Source: Acidobacteriota bacterium
GTDB lineage: Bacteria > Acidobacteriota > Thermoanaerobaculia > UBA5066
NCBI GenBank assembly: GCA_003152095.1
Contig: PLZI01000093.1
Span: 1 to 37,730, forward strand
Direction of reading: 5' to 3'
Length of the DNA: 37,730 nt
Position 1 is the stretch's first letter, and every line of letters begins with the position of its first letter. Under the pieces are notes generated by a model. That model was not told the origin of the DNA and did not search any database. It saw only the letters and a list, made by a program, of their open reading frames with translations. A program made the translations under genes and the position numbers. Below, in pieces: positions 24,013-31,972 of this stretch.

Positions 24013-24671
24013 GTCTTCATTTCCCTTTCGCGCGGGGCATTCGGGACGCCGCACAGCCGGTCCGCTTCGGAGGTGGCGGCGTCGATCGCCGTGGCCACGC
24101 GCACAAGGAATGCCTCCTCGGTCTCGCTCGAGGCGCGCTCGAGCGGCGGTCCGAAGACCACGACGCATTTCGAAAACGGCTTCGGCACGAGGAAACGATC
24201 CCAGGAATTCAGAAACAGCGAGCGCGTGGACGAGGACGCAGACGGCAGGACGATTCCATTTCCCTCTTCGGCGAGGGAGAGGATTCCGCGCTTGCAGCGC
24301 CGGGCCGGCCCGCGCGGCCCGTCCGGCGTGAGGGCGCCCCCGGGGGCGCCGGCGAGCGCGTCGAGAAACTCGCGCGAGGCCACGTCGCCGCCGCGCGACG
24401 AGGAGCCGCGCACCGCGCGGAACCCCCAGAACCTGAGGAACGTGGCGATGATCTCGCCGTCCGCGCTCTGCGACGCCATCGTGACGTAGCCCTCGCCCCG
24501 GTGCGCGAGGATTCCGCCGACCATCCGCTGGTGCCAGATCGCGTGCAGGGGCTGCTTCCCGCGCGCGCGAATGGCCGAGCGGTGCTCCTCGCCGACGATC
24601 GAGAGGCGCAGCGTCAGGCGGTAGAGCGAGACCGCGAGGAAGACGAGAAAGCCGAGGAACCGGAAACGCAC
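24009..24671 (-). CDS. DUF374 lysophospholipid acyltransferase-like protein
   Basis: A 220-residue protein with a hydrophobic N-terminal anchor (FLGFLVFLAVSLYRL). The DUF374 hallmarks are SQSADGE at about 67-73, VRGSSSRGG at 87-95 and LTPDGPRGP at 114-122. This family belongs to the LPLAT superfamily and probably acylates a lipid A or phospholipid precursor at the inner membrane. It starts at GTG 24669-24671 without a ribosome binding site; CATAAT lies 9 nt upstream. The gene is divergent from ccmA with only 23 bp between the two start codons. Confidence 0.87.
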   Translation of the reverse strand: MRFRFLGFLVFLAVSLYRLTLRLSIVGEEHRSAIRARGKQPLHAIWHQRMVGGILAHRGEGYVTMASQSADGEIIATFLRFWGFRAVRGSSSRGGDVASREFLDALAGAPGGALTPDGPRGPARRCKRGILSLAEEGNGIVLPSASSSTRSLFLNSWDRFLVPKPFSKCVVVFGPPLERASSETEEAFLVRVATAIDAATSEADRLCGVPNAPREREMKT

Positions 24672-24680
24672 GCGGGACCG

Positions 24681-24688
24681 ATTATGCT
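24681..24688. promoter_or_regulatory. Overlapping divergent -10 boxes between acyltransferase and ccmA
   Basis: The bases ATTATGCT contain CATAAT on the minus strand (24681-24686), ending 9 nt before the acyltransferase GTG. They also contain TATGCT on the plus strand (24683-24688), ending 6 nt before the ccmA ATG. Both genes lack Shine-Dalgarno sequences, so one 23-bp segment seems to hold two leaderless promoters that cannot be occupied at once. Confidence 0.5.
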
Positions 24689-24694
24689 GTCGCC

Positions 24695-25321
24695 ATGCGC
24701 CTCGTCGCCGAGAACCTCTCGCGCTCCTTCGGACGCCGAGCCTTCGGGCCGGTTTCGTTCAGCGTCGAGGCGGGGCGTGTCCTCGGTGTCGCGGGAGAGA
24801 ACGGGAGCGGAAAGACCACCTTGCTGAAGACCCTCGCAGGCCTGATTCGGCCGAGCGGAGGGCGTGCGAGGATTTTCTTCGAAGGTGAAGACGCCGGGGA
24901 TGGCTGCGAACCGCGCGACGTTCCCTGGCGCATCGGGTGGGCGGCGCCGGATCTCGCCCTTTACGGAGAGCTGACGGCCGAAGAGAACATGATCTTCTTC
25001 GAAAGGGTCCGCGGCCTGGTGCCGACTCCCGGCCGCGCGCGCGCGCTGCTCGAGGGCGTCGGCCTTCCGCCCGATTCCCATTCTAAAAAGCCTCTCTCCT
25101 CTCTCTCGACCGGCCAGCGCCAGCGCGTCAAGCTCGCGTTCGCGACGCTCCACGAGCCCGATCTTCTCTTCCTCGACGAGCCGGGCGCGAATCTCGACGA
25201 GGCGGGGCGCTCCATCGTTCAGAAGGTCGTCGCCGAGCAGCGGCTCCGGGGAATCACCGTGATCGCCTCGAACGACCCGCGCGATCTCGCGCTCGCGGAT
25301 GAAAGAGTGACGCTGTCGTGA
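24695..25321 (+). CDS. ccmA: Cytochrome c maturation ABC ATPase CcmA
   Basis: A 208-residue ABC ATPase. Walker A is GENGSGKTT at about 34-42, the signature is LSTGQRQRVKLA near 140 and Walker B is LLFLDEP. With CcmB and CcmC it forms the complex that releases haem-loaded CcmE for cytochrome c assembly. Assignment rests on the short length and on the ccmB, ccmC, ccmE and ccmF genes that follow in order. Its GTG-overlapping stop (tga 25319-25321) couples it to ccmB. The transcript is probably leaderless because the -10-like box is 6 nt before the ATG. Confidence 0.92.
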   Translation: MRLVAENLSRSFGRRAFGPVSFSVEAGRVLGVAGENGSGKTTLLKTLAGLIRPSGGRARIFFEGEDAGDGCEPRDVPWRIGWAAPDLALYGELTAEENMIFFERVRGLVPTPGRARALLEGVGLPPDSHSKKPLSSLSTGQRQRVKLAFATLHEPDLLFLDEPGANLDEAGRSIVQKVVAEQRLRGITVIASNDPRDLALADERVTLS

Positions 25322-26019
25322 GCGCGCCGCGCCCGGCTGCCGGAATCCTCCCGGCGGCCATCGCCGTGTTCCGGCGGGAGCTCCTCGCGGAGTGGCGGAC
25401 GCGCGTGGCCGTGAACTCGCTCTTCCTCTTCGCCTTCGCCGTTCTCGTCCTCGTCGCCTACGCCGTGGGCCCGACGCGCCTTTCCCCGGAGGACAGGCCC
25501 ACCGTGAACGCCGTTCTTCTCTGGATCGTTCTCTTTTTCTCCGCGATGACAGGCCTTTCGCGCACGTTCGTTCACGAGGAGGACGCGGGGACCGCCGCGG
25601 CCCTTCGGCTGTCGGCGCCCCCGTCGGGGGTTCTCCTCGGAAAGCTTCTCGCGAACGTGGCGCTGCTCGGCGCGGTGACCGTGTTCATCGTGCCGCTCTT
25701 CGTCGTCCTCATGGGCTTCGAGATCATGGATCCGCCGCTCTTCGTTCTCCTGCTTCTGCTCGGAACATTCGGGCTCGCTTCGGCCTCCACGTTCACGGCG
25801 GCGCTCGTTTCGAAGGCGAGTGCCAAGGGCGCGCTCTTCGCGGTGCTCGCGATCCCGCTCCTCCTGCCGCCTCTCGTCGGCGCCGTCCTCGCGACCCGGG
25901 TCGCGGCCACCGAGGCGGATTTCTCGGCGGGAACCGATTTCGTGAGGCTGCTCGTGGCGTACGACGGGGTCGTCACGACGGCCGCATTCCTGCTCTTCGA
26001 CGCTGTCTGGCGGGAATAA
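25318..26019 (+). CDS. ccmB: Cytochrome c maturation permease CcmB
   Basis: A 233-residue inner-membrane protein with about six hydrophobic spans. It opens with FRRELLAEWRTR, the usual cytoplasmic start of CcmB, and has the SAMTGLSRTF.EE segment typical of the family. It partners CcmA in the haem-handling ABC complex. It starts at GTG 25318, overlapping the ccmA stop. A gap of 79 bp follows before ccmC, in which a second promoter may lie. Confidence 0.93.
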   Translation: MSAPRPAAGILPAAIAVFRRELLAEWRTRVAVNSLFLFAFAVLVLVAYAVGPTRLSPEDRPTVNAVLLWIVLFFSAMTGLSRTFVHEEDAGTAAALRLSAPPSGVLLGKLLANVALLGAVTVFIVPLFVVLMGFEIMDPPLFVLLLLLGTFGLASASTFTAALVSKASAKGALFAVLAIPLLLPPLVGAVLATRVAATEADFSAGTDFVRLLVAYDGVVTTAAFLLFDAVWRE

Positions 26020-26094
26020 ATCGGGCGCCGGGGACCGTTCCCGGGCCCGATAAAGATGATTCGCCTGCTTCAGAGAATGATTCTCGACAGGCGG

Positions 26095-26100
26095 TATCAT
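26095..26100 (+). promoter_or_regulatory. Possible -10 box (TATCAT) for ccmC
   Basis: TATCAT lies in the 79-bp ccmB-ccmC gap and overlaps the annotated ATG 26099. An in-frame GTG at 26108 is 7 nt after the box, the same geometry as at the GT2 gene (2356-2371). If it is a real promoter, ccmC starts at GTG 26108. AGGCGGT just upstream can also serve as a ribosome binding site for ATG 26099, so the call is tentative. Confidence 0.3.
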
Positions 26101-26770
26101 GCAAGCCGTGAAGAGCCTCGGTTTCCTCCTCAAAGCCCTCCTGGGAATCGGAATGGCCGCCATCTGCTGGGGGGCCTTCCTTTACGCGCGCCCCGCCCAG
26201 AGCTTCGTCGGCGAATCCTCCCGGATCGTCTTCTTCCATGTGCCAATGGCATGGGTCTCGACGCTTGCTTTCTTCATCGCCGCCTGGCATTCGGCCGTCT
26301 ACCTCAAGAAGCGCCGGATCGAGAGCGACGACGCGGCGGCCGGCGCGGCGCGCCTCGGCTTCGTGTTCTGCGTTCTGGCCACGGTCACGGGTTCGATCTT
26401 CGCCCGCGTGATGTGGAACTCGTACTGGAACTGGGATCCGCGCGAGACGTCGATCGTGCTCCTGCTCCTCGTCTACGGCGCGTATCTCGGCCTTCGCGGC
26501 GCGCTCGACGACCCCGAGCGGCGCGCGACTCTCTCGGCGGCCTACGCCCTCGTCGCGGTCGTGACGGTGCCGTTCCTCACGTTCGCCGTCCCGCGCATGT
26601 ACCAGTCGCTCCACCCCGACACCGTGATCAACGCCCGCGGAAAAGTCGAAATGTCCGCGGACATAAGGACCGTCTTCTTCTCCTCGATGGTGGCTTTCAT
26701 GGGACTTTTCTACTGGATGTGGAATCTCGACCGGCGCGTCTCCCGCATCGTACGCGAGAGGGCGGCATGA
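26099..26770 (+). CDS. ccmC: Haem handling protein CcmC
   Basis: 223 residues with six membrane spans. The WWD haem-binding segment reads WNSYWNWDPRETS at 106-118. Flanking histidines His47 (FFHVP) and the one in YQSLHPD near 186 would be the axial haem ligands. CcmC loads haem onto CcmE at the periplasmic face. The start is ATG 26099 or, if the transcript is leaderless, GTG 26108. The stop overlaps the next small gene's ATG as ATGA. Confidence 0.95.
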   Translation: MQAVKSLGFLLKALLGIGMAAICWGAFLYARPAQSFVGESSRIVFFHVPMAWVSTLAFFIAAWHSAVYLKKRRIESDDAAAGAARLGFVFCVLATVTGSIFARVMWNSYWNWDPRETSIVLLLLVYGAYLGLRGALDDPERRATLSAAYALVAVVTVPFLTFAVPRMYQSLHPDTVINARGKVEMSADIRTVFFSSMVAFMGLFYWMWNLDRRVSRIVRERAA

Positions 26771-26895
26771 GCGGGGCGCTCGGCTACGTCGCGGCGGTCA
26801 ACATCGTGATCTGGGCTGGAATCTTCGGCTACCTCGTCTACCTCGACCGCAAGGTCCGGGCCGCCTCCGGGCCCGGGCAGGAGAAACCCCGATGA
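26767..26895 (+). CDS. ccmD: CcmD-like small membrane protein
   Basis: A 42-residue protein with one membrane helix (VAAVNIVIWAGIFGYLVYL) followed by DRKVR and a polar tail. This length, topology and position between ccmC and ccmE match CcmD, which ties CcmE to the CcmABC complex. The start overlaps the ccmC stop and the stop overlaps the ccmE start, both by 4 nt. It is too short for sequence alone to prove; the context is strong. Confidence 0.85.
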   Translation: MSGALGYVAAVNIVIWAGIFGYLVYLDRKVRAASGPGQEKPR

Positions 26896-27290
26896 AACGC
26901 GCGTACTGGGCCGGCGCCCTCCTCGTCGTCGGCTTTCTCGCCCTCGGTCTGTCCACGTTCACCCGATCGATGACGCCATACGTCTCGTTCGCCGAGGCGA
27001 AGGCGGCGCCCCGCACGGTCCAGGTGATGGGCGCCCTCGAGAAGGGCACCTCGCGCTACGACGCCACCTCGAAGACGCTGCACTTCACGCTCCTCGACAT
27101 GAACACGAAAGAGCCCATCGCGGTCTCCTACACGGATGTGAAGCCCGCGAACTTCGAGGACGCCGTCTCCATCGTGGCGATCGGACGTTACGAGAACGGC
27201 GTCTTCGCCGCCGAGAAGCTCCTCGTCAAGTGTCCCTCGAAATATCAGGGAGAGGAGATCGAGAAGCAATACGGCGCCAAGAAGGCCTGA
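26892..27290 (+). CDS. ccmE: Haem chaperone CcmE, Cys-type variant (CxxxY)
   Basis: 132 residues: an N-terminal membrane anchor (AGALLVVGFLALGL) and a periplasmic beta-barrel (OB-fold) domain with RTVQVMGALEKG and the later VAIGRYENGVFAAEKLLVKC. In most bacteria the haem-binding residue is a His in HxxxY. Here the codons encode KCPSKY, so Cys114 and Tyr118 make a CxxxY motif. A Cys-type CcmE is known from Desulfovibrio and archaea, where the pathway is called System I* and CcmH is absent. The operon here likewise has no ccmH after ccmF. The flexible C-terminus is short and lysine-rich. Confidence 0.93.
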   Translation: MKRAYWAGALLVVGFLALGLSTFTRSMTPYVSFAEAKAAPRTVQVMGALEKGTSRYDATSKTLHFTLLDMNTKEPIAVSYTDVKPANFEDAVSIVAIGRYENGVFAAEKLLVKCPSKYQGEEIEKQYGAKKA

Positions 27291-27322
27291 AAGAAAACCA
27301 GGCGCCAAACACTTCCGAACAC

Positions 27323-29764
27323 ATGAATAATCTCTCCGGTCCCCTCGGATTCGCACCCGGCACGCTGGCCATCTGGGCGGCCATGCTCTTCGGAGTCACG
27401 TGCGCTCTCGCCTACTTGCGTTCGATGCGCACGGGATTCGCAGCCGGGGATTTTCTTAGAAAGGGTAAGAGGGGCGCCGGCGTTGCCGAAGCGACGGACG
27501 GTTCCGCAGCCCTATTTCCATTCGAAGAAAATCCGAATCTTCTCCTGGCCCGTCGCCTCTATTACGCCTATGTCTTTTCGGTTCTCCTCGCGTCGTTCCT
27601 CCTCCTGACGCGGCTCCTCTCGCACGACTTCCGCCTCTCGTACGTGGCGTCGTACTCGGGGCGCGACCTGCCGTTCTACTACCTCTTCTCGACGTTCTGG
27701 GCGGGACAGGAAGGCTCGTTCCTGCTCTGGCTCTTCTGGGGTGCGCTCATTGGGCTCTTCGTCCTCCGGTCGGCCAAGGAGCAGGAAGCGCCCGTCATGG
27801 TGGTTTACGTCGCGTCGTTCATCGGGATCGTCGCGATCCTCGTCAAGCAGTCCCCCTTCCGCTTCCTCGCGCAGCTCCCGCCCGACGGCCAGGGCCTGAA
27901 TCCGCTGCTGCAGGACCCGTGGATGGTCATCCACCCGCCGGTCATGTTCTCGGGGTTCGCGTCTCTCTCCGTGCCGTTTGCGTTCGCGATCGGCGCGCTG
28001 TGGATGAAACGTTGGGACGGCTGGGTCGTGCGCGCGATGCCCTGGGCGCTCTTCACGTTCGTCACGCTCGGCACGGCGATCCTCATGGGCGGGTACTGGG
28101 CCTACAAGACGCTCGGATGGGGCGGCTATTGGGGCTGGGATCCGGTCGAGAACACGTCCCTCGTTCCGTGGCTTGCCACGGTGGCGCTCGTACACGGCAT
28201 GTCCCTCCAAAAGGCGCGCGCCAAGCACCGCAAGATCAACATCATCCTCGCGATCCTCGCCTTCTGCTGCATCCTTTACGGCACGTTCCTGACGCGCTCC
28301 GGCGTCCTCGCGGACTTCTCCGTCCACTCCTTCATCGACCTCGGGATCACCGGCTGGCTCATCGGAATCATCCTCGTCTTCCTCGGGGGCGGCCTCGGCC
28401 TCCTCGCGTGGCGCTGGAGGGAGATCCCGGTCGTTTCAGACGTCGATCAGGCGACCGGCAAGGAGAAGGAAGAGCCGTTCCTTTCCCGCTCGGTCCTTTT
28501 CATCCTCTCCGTGACGCTGTTCTGCGCCTCGGGCCTCGTCATCCTGCTCGGCACATCCGCCCCGATCCTCACGCGGGTCCTGGGCAAGCCCTCGCAGGTC
28601 GCGACGAGCTTCTACAACGTGACGCACCGGCCGATTGCGACGCTCATCGCTCTCCTCATCTTCCTCGTGCCGTATCTCTCCTGGCGCGGCGAGACCGGGA
28701 AGGGCGTGATCAGGAAGGCGGTTGTCCCGGGCGCCGTGGGCCTCCTCAGCGTCGGGGTCTTCTTCGCCGCCGGCGTGCGCGGGTTCGGCGACCTTCTGAT
28801 CCTCGGTCTCGCGGTGGCCGGATTCGTCGCGAACGCCGGGACCGCAATCCTCTTCGTGAGGCGAAAGGCCGTCACGACCATGGGCGGCTACCTCGCGCAC
28901 ATCGGGATGTCCATCATGCTCGTCGGCATCCTCGTGTCGGGCGTCTACGAGAAAAAGACAACGGTGAACCTCATCAGAAATCAGCCCATGACCGTCGGAA
29001 GGAACACGCTGACCTTCACACGCACGGTCTTCGTGACGGAGAGCGGCGAGGTGAAGCGCTTCGACGAGCTGAACGCGTTGAGCCTCTCCGACCGCCGCGC
29101 CAAGCAGGCGATGGAGGTCGAAGTGACCTCGCCGGGCGGCTCGGTCTGGAAGGCCTACCCGAAGCTCTTCACGAACGCGCGCACGAACCAGATGATGGCG
29201 AACCCGGACGTGAAGTCCTCGCCGCTCATGGACCTTTACCTCTCGCCACAGTCCTACGACCCGGGCCAGCCGGCGCGCATCGAGGGCACGACCGTCACGA
29301 TGAAGAAGGGCGAGTCGAAGACCGTCGAGGGCGTAAAGGTGAAGTTCCTCGACTTCTCGGCCGACCGCTCGCAGGTCTCGTCGGACCGCCCGCGCGTGAC
29401 GGTGACGGGCAACTTCCTCGTGACGACCGCGGAGGTCTCGGAAGAAAAGACGGCAAAGCTCGTCATGTACTTCGGCGGAGGCGCACCGGAGTCCTCGACC
29501 GAGTCGCCGGAAACGCCTCTTCCCGGCAAGGGCCGCCTGAAACTCCGCCGCGTGTCGCCGAACGAAGGCACGTGCGAGCTCGAGCTTCTCGGCCTCTCTC
29601 CGGGGAGCGACCTGAAGCCCGCAACCGGCGAGACGTTCTCGGTGGACCTCACGACGAAGCCGCTCATCTCGCTCGTGTGGGGAGGCTTCTACGTGATGAT
29701 GGCCGGAGGCATCACGGCCCTCCTGCGCCGCGCCCGCGACTCACGCCAGGCGGCGATCGTGTAG
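27323..29764 (+). CDS. ccmF: Haem lyase CcmF
   Basis: An 813-residue membrane protein with about fifteen hydrophobic spans. The WWD domain is WGGYWGWDPVENTSLVPW at 266-283, and conserved haem-ligand histidines include His204 in IHPP. A large periplasmic domain lies at about 560-785, followed by a final membrane span (LVWGGFYVMMAGG). CcmF attaches haem to apocytochrome c, normally with CcmH and CcmI, neither of which is encoded here. An in-frame ATG at 27230 would add 31 residues overlapping ccmE; I prefer ATG 27323 because MNNLSGPLGFAPGTLAIW matches a first periplasmic end and membrane helix. The ribosome binding site is weak. Confidence 0.95.
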   Translation: MNNLSGPLGFAPGTLAIWAAMLFGVTCALAYLRSMRTGFAAGDFLRKGKRGAGVAEATDGSAALFPFEENPNLLLARRLYYAYVFSVLLASFLLLTRLLSHDFRLSYVASYSGRDLPFYYLFSTFWAGQEGSFLLWLFWGALIGLFVLRSAKEQEAPVMVVYVASFIGIVAILVKQSPFRFLAQLPPDGQGLNPLLQDPWMVIHPPVMFSGFASLSVPFAFAIGALWMKRWDGWVVRAMPWALFTFVTLGTAILMGGYWAYKTLGWGGYWGWDPVENTSLVPWLATVALVHGMSLQKARAKHRKINIILAILAFCCILYGTFLTRSGVLADFSVHSFIDLGITGWLIGIILVFLGGGLGLLAWRWREIPVVSDVDQATGKEKEEPFLSRSVLFILSVTLFCASGLVILLGTSAPILTRVLGKPSQVATSFYNVTHRPIATLIALLIFLVPYLSWRGETGKGVIRKAVVPGAVGLLSVGVFFAAGVRGFGDLLILGLAVAGFVANAGTAILFVRRKAVTTMGGYLAHIGMSIMLVGILVSGVYEKKTTVNLIRNQPMTVGRNTLTFTRTVFVTESGEVKRFDELNALSLSDRRAKQAMEVEVTSPGGSVWKAYPKLFTNARTNQMMANPDVKSSPLMDLYLSPQSYDPGQPARIEGTTVTMKKGESKTVEGVKVKFLDFSADRSQVSSDRPRVTVTGNFLVTTAEVSEEKTAKLVMYFGGGAPESSTESPETPLPGKGRLKLRRVSPNEGTCELELLGLSPGSDLKPATGETFSVDLTTKPLISLVWGGFYVMMAGGITALLRRARDSRQAAIV

Positions 29765-29775
29765 CCGAGCTGCGA

Positions 29776-29803
29776 CGGGCGTCGGGATTTCGCCCGACGC
29801 CCG
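29776..29803 (+). terminator. Strong 11-bp hairpin after ccmF
   Basis: CGGGCGTCGGG and CCCGACGCCCG pair perfectly around a 6-nt loop (ATTTCG), starting 11 nt after the ccmF stop. No T-run follows, but the position and stability fit the end of the ccm operon. Confidence 0.6.
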
Positions 29804-29886
29804 CGCGCGCTGTCTGAGCGACGCGAGTTCGCGCGCGAAGGAGGGTAGGACCCCGGGCACGGAGCGCCGTCCTTCCGATGTTTGAG

Positions 29887-29892
29887 TAGACT
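29887..29892 (+). promoter_or_regulatory. Candidate -10 box (TAGACT) for the M13 peptidase gene
   Basis: TAGACT followed by TCGCGCC, nearly the same context as the box before HbpS-like copy 1. It lies 20 nt before the start codon, leaving room for the GGAGGAG ribosome binding site. Confidence 0.35.
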
Positions 29893-29912
29893 TCGCGCCC
29901 GGAGGAGAACCC

Positions 29913-31949
29913 ATGACCATCCGCTTGGGCCTCGCCCTTGCCGTTCTTACGGCCGTCGCCGCCGGCGCGCAGACCCCGCCCCCCGCAAAGACCCGCGCGA
30001 TCGACCCCGCCAACTTCGACACGTCCGCGAAACCGTGCGAGGACTTCTACACGCACGCGAACGGCAGCTGGCTGAAGGCCCATCCCATCCCCGCCGACCG
30101 GGCCAGCTACGGCGCGTTCCAGGAGCTCGCCGACCGCAACCGCGACGTCTTGAAGAAGATCCTCGAGGAGACGTCGGCCCGCACGGACTGGCCGCAGGGC
30201 TCGGCCGAGCAGAAAGTTGGGGATTTCTACGCGAGCGGCATGGATGCGGCCGGCCGCGAGAAAGCCGGCGCCGCGCCGCTCGCGCCGGCGCTCGCGGCCA
30301 TCGCGAAGCTCAAGAGCCCGAGCGACCTCCCCGCCGTCCTTGCCGAGCTGCACCTGTCCGGCGTGAGCGCGGGTTTCGGCTTCCGCGTCGCTCAGGACGC
30401 GAAGGACTCCACGCGCTACATCGGCATCTTCAACCAGGGAGGCCTCGGCCTGCCCGACCGTGACTACTACCTGAAGGACGACCCGAAGTCGAAGGACCTC
30501 AAGGCGGCCTACGAGGCTCACGTCGCGAAGCTCCTCGAGCTGGCCGGCTCGGCGCCCGACGCCGCGAAAGCCGAAGCCGCGGCGATCCTCGCGCTCGAGA
30601 CGAAGCTCGCGCAGGCGTCGATCACGCGCGTCGAGAACCGCGACCCGCAGAAGACCTACAACAAGCGGACGGTTGCGGCGCTGAACGCCGAGGCACCCGG
30701 CTTCGACTTCGCGAAGTTCCTCGCCGATCTCGGAGCGACCACCGCGACGGAAGTGAACGTCCGGCAGCCCGGGTTCTTCACGGCCTTCGCCGCTCTCACG
30801 CGCTCCGTGCCTCCCGCCGAATGGCGGACGTACCTGCGCTGGCACGCCGCGCGTACCGACGCGCCGCTCCTCTCGAGGGCGTTCCAGGACGAGGACTTCG
30901 CGTTCAACGGGAAGAAGCTCAACGGCACGCCACAGCAGGAGGAGCCCTGGCGGCGCGTGCAGGCCGCCACGGACTTCGCGCTCGGCGAGGCAGTCGGTCC
31001 GATCTACGTCGCCCGTGCCTTCAGCCCGCGCGCCAAGGAGCGCACGAAGATCCTCGTCGAGAACATGCGCGCCGCCCTCAAGGAGCGCATCGACGCGCTC
31101 CCCTGGATGAGCCCCGAGACGAAGGCCCAGGCGCAGCGCAAGCTCGCCGCCTTCGGCGTGAAGATCGGCTACCCGGACGTCTGGAGGGACTATACGGCGC
31201 TCGTCATCTCGCGGAGCGTCTCGTACGCCGAGAACGTGCGCCGGGCGCGGATCTTCGAGACGAAGCGCAACCTCGCGAAGCTCGGGAAACCCATCGACCG
31301 GACGGAGTGGGGCATGACGCCTCCGACCGTGAACGCGTACTACAACGCCTCGATGAACGAGATCGTCTTCCCGGCCGGGATCCTCCAGCCTCCGTTCTTC
31401 TACGAGGACGGGGACGACGCCGTGAACTACGGGGGGATCGGGGTCGTCATCGGGCACGAGATGTCGCACGGCTTCGACGACTCCGGCAGCCAGTACGACG
31501 CGGACGGGAACCTCAGGAACTGGTGGACGCCCGAGGACCGCAAGGCCTACGACGCGCGCACGGCTCTCATCGTGAAGCAGTTCGATTCCTACAAGCCGCT
31601 GCGCGACCTCGCCATCAACGGCAAGCTGACCCTCGGCGAGAACATCGGCGACCTCGGCGGGATCAAGATCGCGTACGCCGCGCTCCAGAAGGCGCTCGCC
31701 GGGAAGCCCCGGGCGAAGATCGACGGCTTCACGCCCGAGCAGCGGTTCTTCCTCTCGTACGCGACGATCTGGCGGAGCCAGTACCGCGACGAGTCGATGC
31801 GCGTGCAGCTCAACACGAACCCGCACAGCCCGGGGCACTGGCGCGCGATCGGCCCGCCCTCGAACCTGCCCGAGTTCTACGACGCGTTTGGATGCGCGGA
31901 AGGCACGCCGATGCGGCGCGCCGAAGCGGACCGGCCGAGCATCTGGTGA
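29913..31949 (+). CDS. M13 family (neprilysin/PepO-like) metallopeptidase
   Basis: 678 residues with a signal peptide (LGLALAVLTAVAAGAQ, cleavage near residue 20), so exported. The N-terminal M13 domain opens with CEDFYTHANGSWLK. The catalytic domain carries VNAYYNASMNEIVFPAGIL, the zinc motif HEMSH (His515, Glu516, His519) and ENIGDLGG with the third ligand Glu576 and Asp580. It ends in the usual PxxxxxxxxAxRPSIW-like tail. M13 enzymes cleave short peptides outside the cytoplasm. The start ATG has GGAGGAG 5 nt upstream. It follows the ccm operon but is separated from it by a hairpin and its own promoter. Confidence 0.96.
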   Translation: MTIRLGLALAVLTAVAAGAQTPPPAKTRAIDPANFDTSAKPCEDFYTHANGSWLKAHPIPADRASYGAFQELADRNRDVLKKILEETSARTDWPQGSAEQKVGDFYASGMDAAGREKAGAAPLAPALAAIAKLKSPSDLPAVLAELHLSGVSAGFGFRVAQDAKDSTRYIGIFNQGGLGLPDRDYYLKDDPKSKDLKAAYEAHVAKLLELAGSAPDAAKAEAAAILALETKLAQASITRVENRDPQKTYNKRTVAALNAEAPGFDFAKFLADLGATTATEVNVRQPGFFTAFAALTRSVPPAEWRTYLRWHAARTDAPLLSRAFQDEDFAFNGKKLNGTPQQEEPWRRVQAATDFALGEAVGPIYVARAFSPRAKERTKILVENMRAALKERIDALPWMSPETKAQAQRKLAAFGVKIGYPDVWRDYTALVISRSVSYAENVRRARIFETKRNLAKLGKPIDRTEWGMTPPTVNAYYNASMNEIVFPAGILQPPFFYEDGDDAVNYGGIGVVIGHEMSHGFDDSGSQYDADGNLRNWWTPEDRKAYDARTALIVKQFDSYKPLRDLAINGKLTLGENIGDLGGIKIAYAALQKALAGKPRAKIDGFTPEQRFFLSYATIWRSQYRDESMRVQLNTNPHSPGHWRAIGPPSNLPEFYDAFGCAEGTPMRRAEADRPSIW

Positions 31950-31972
31950 GGCCGCGGCGAAGGCCGCCAGCC

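Noticed and set aside
27919-29817. Open frame of 632 codons overlapping ccmF in another frame
   Set aside because: It is almost entirely Arg, Pro, His and Gly and lies within an unmistakable ccmF.
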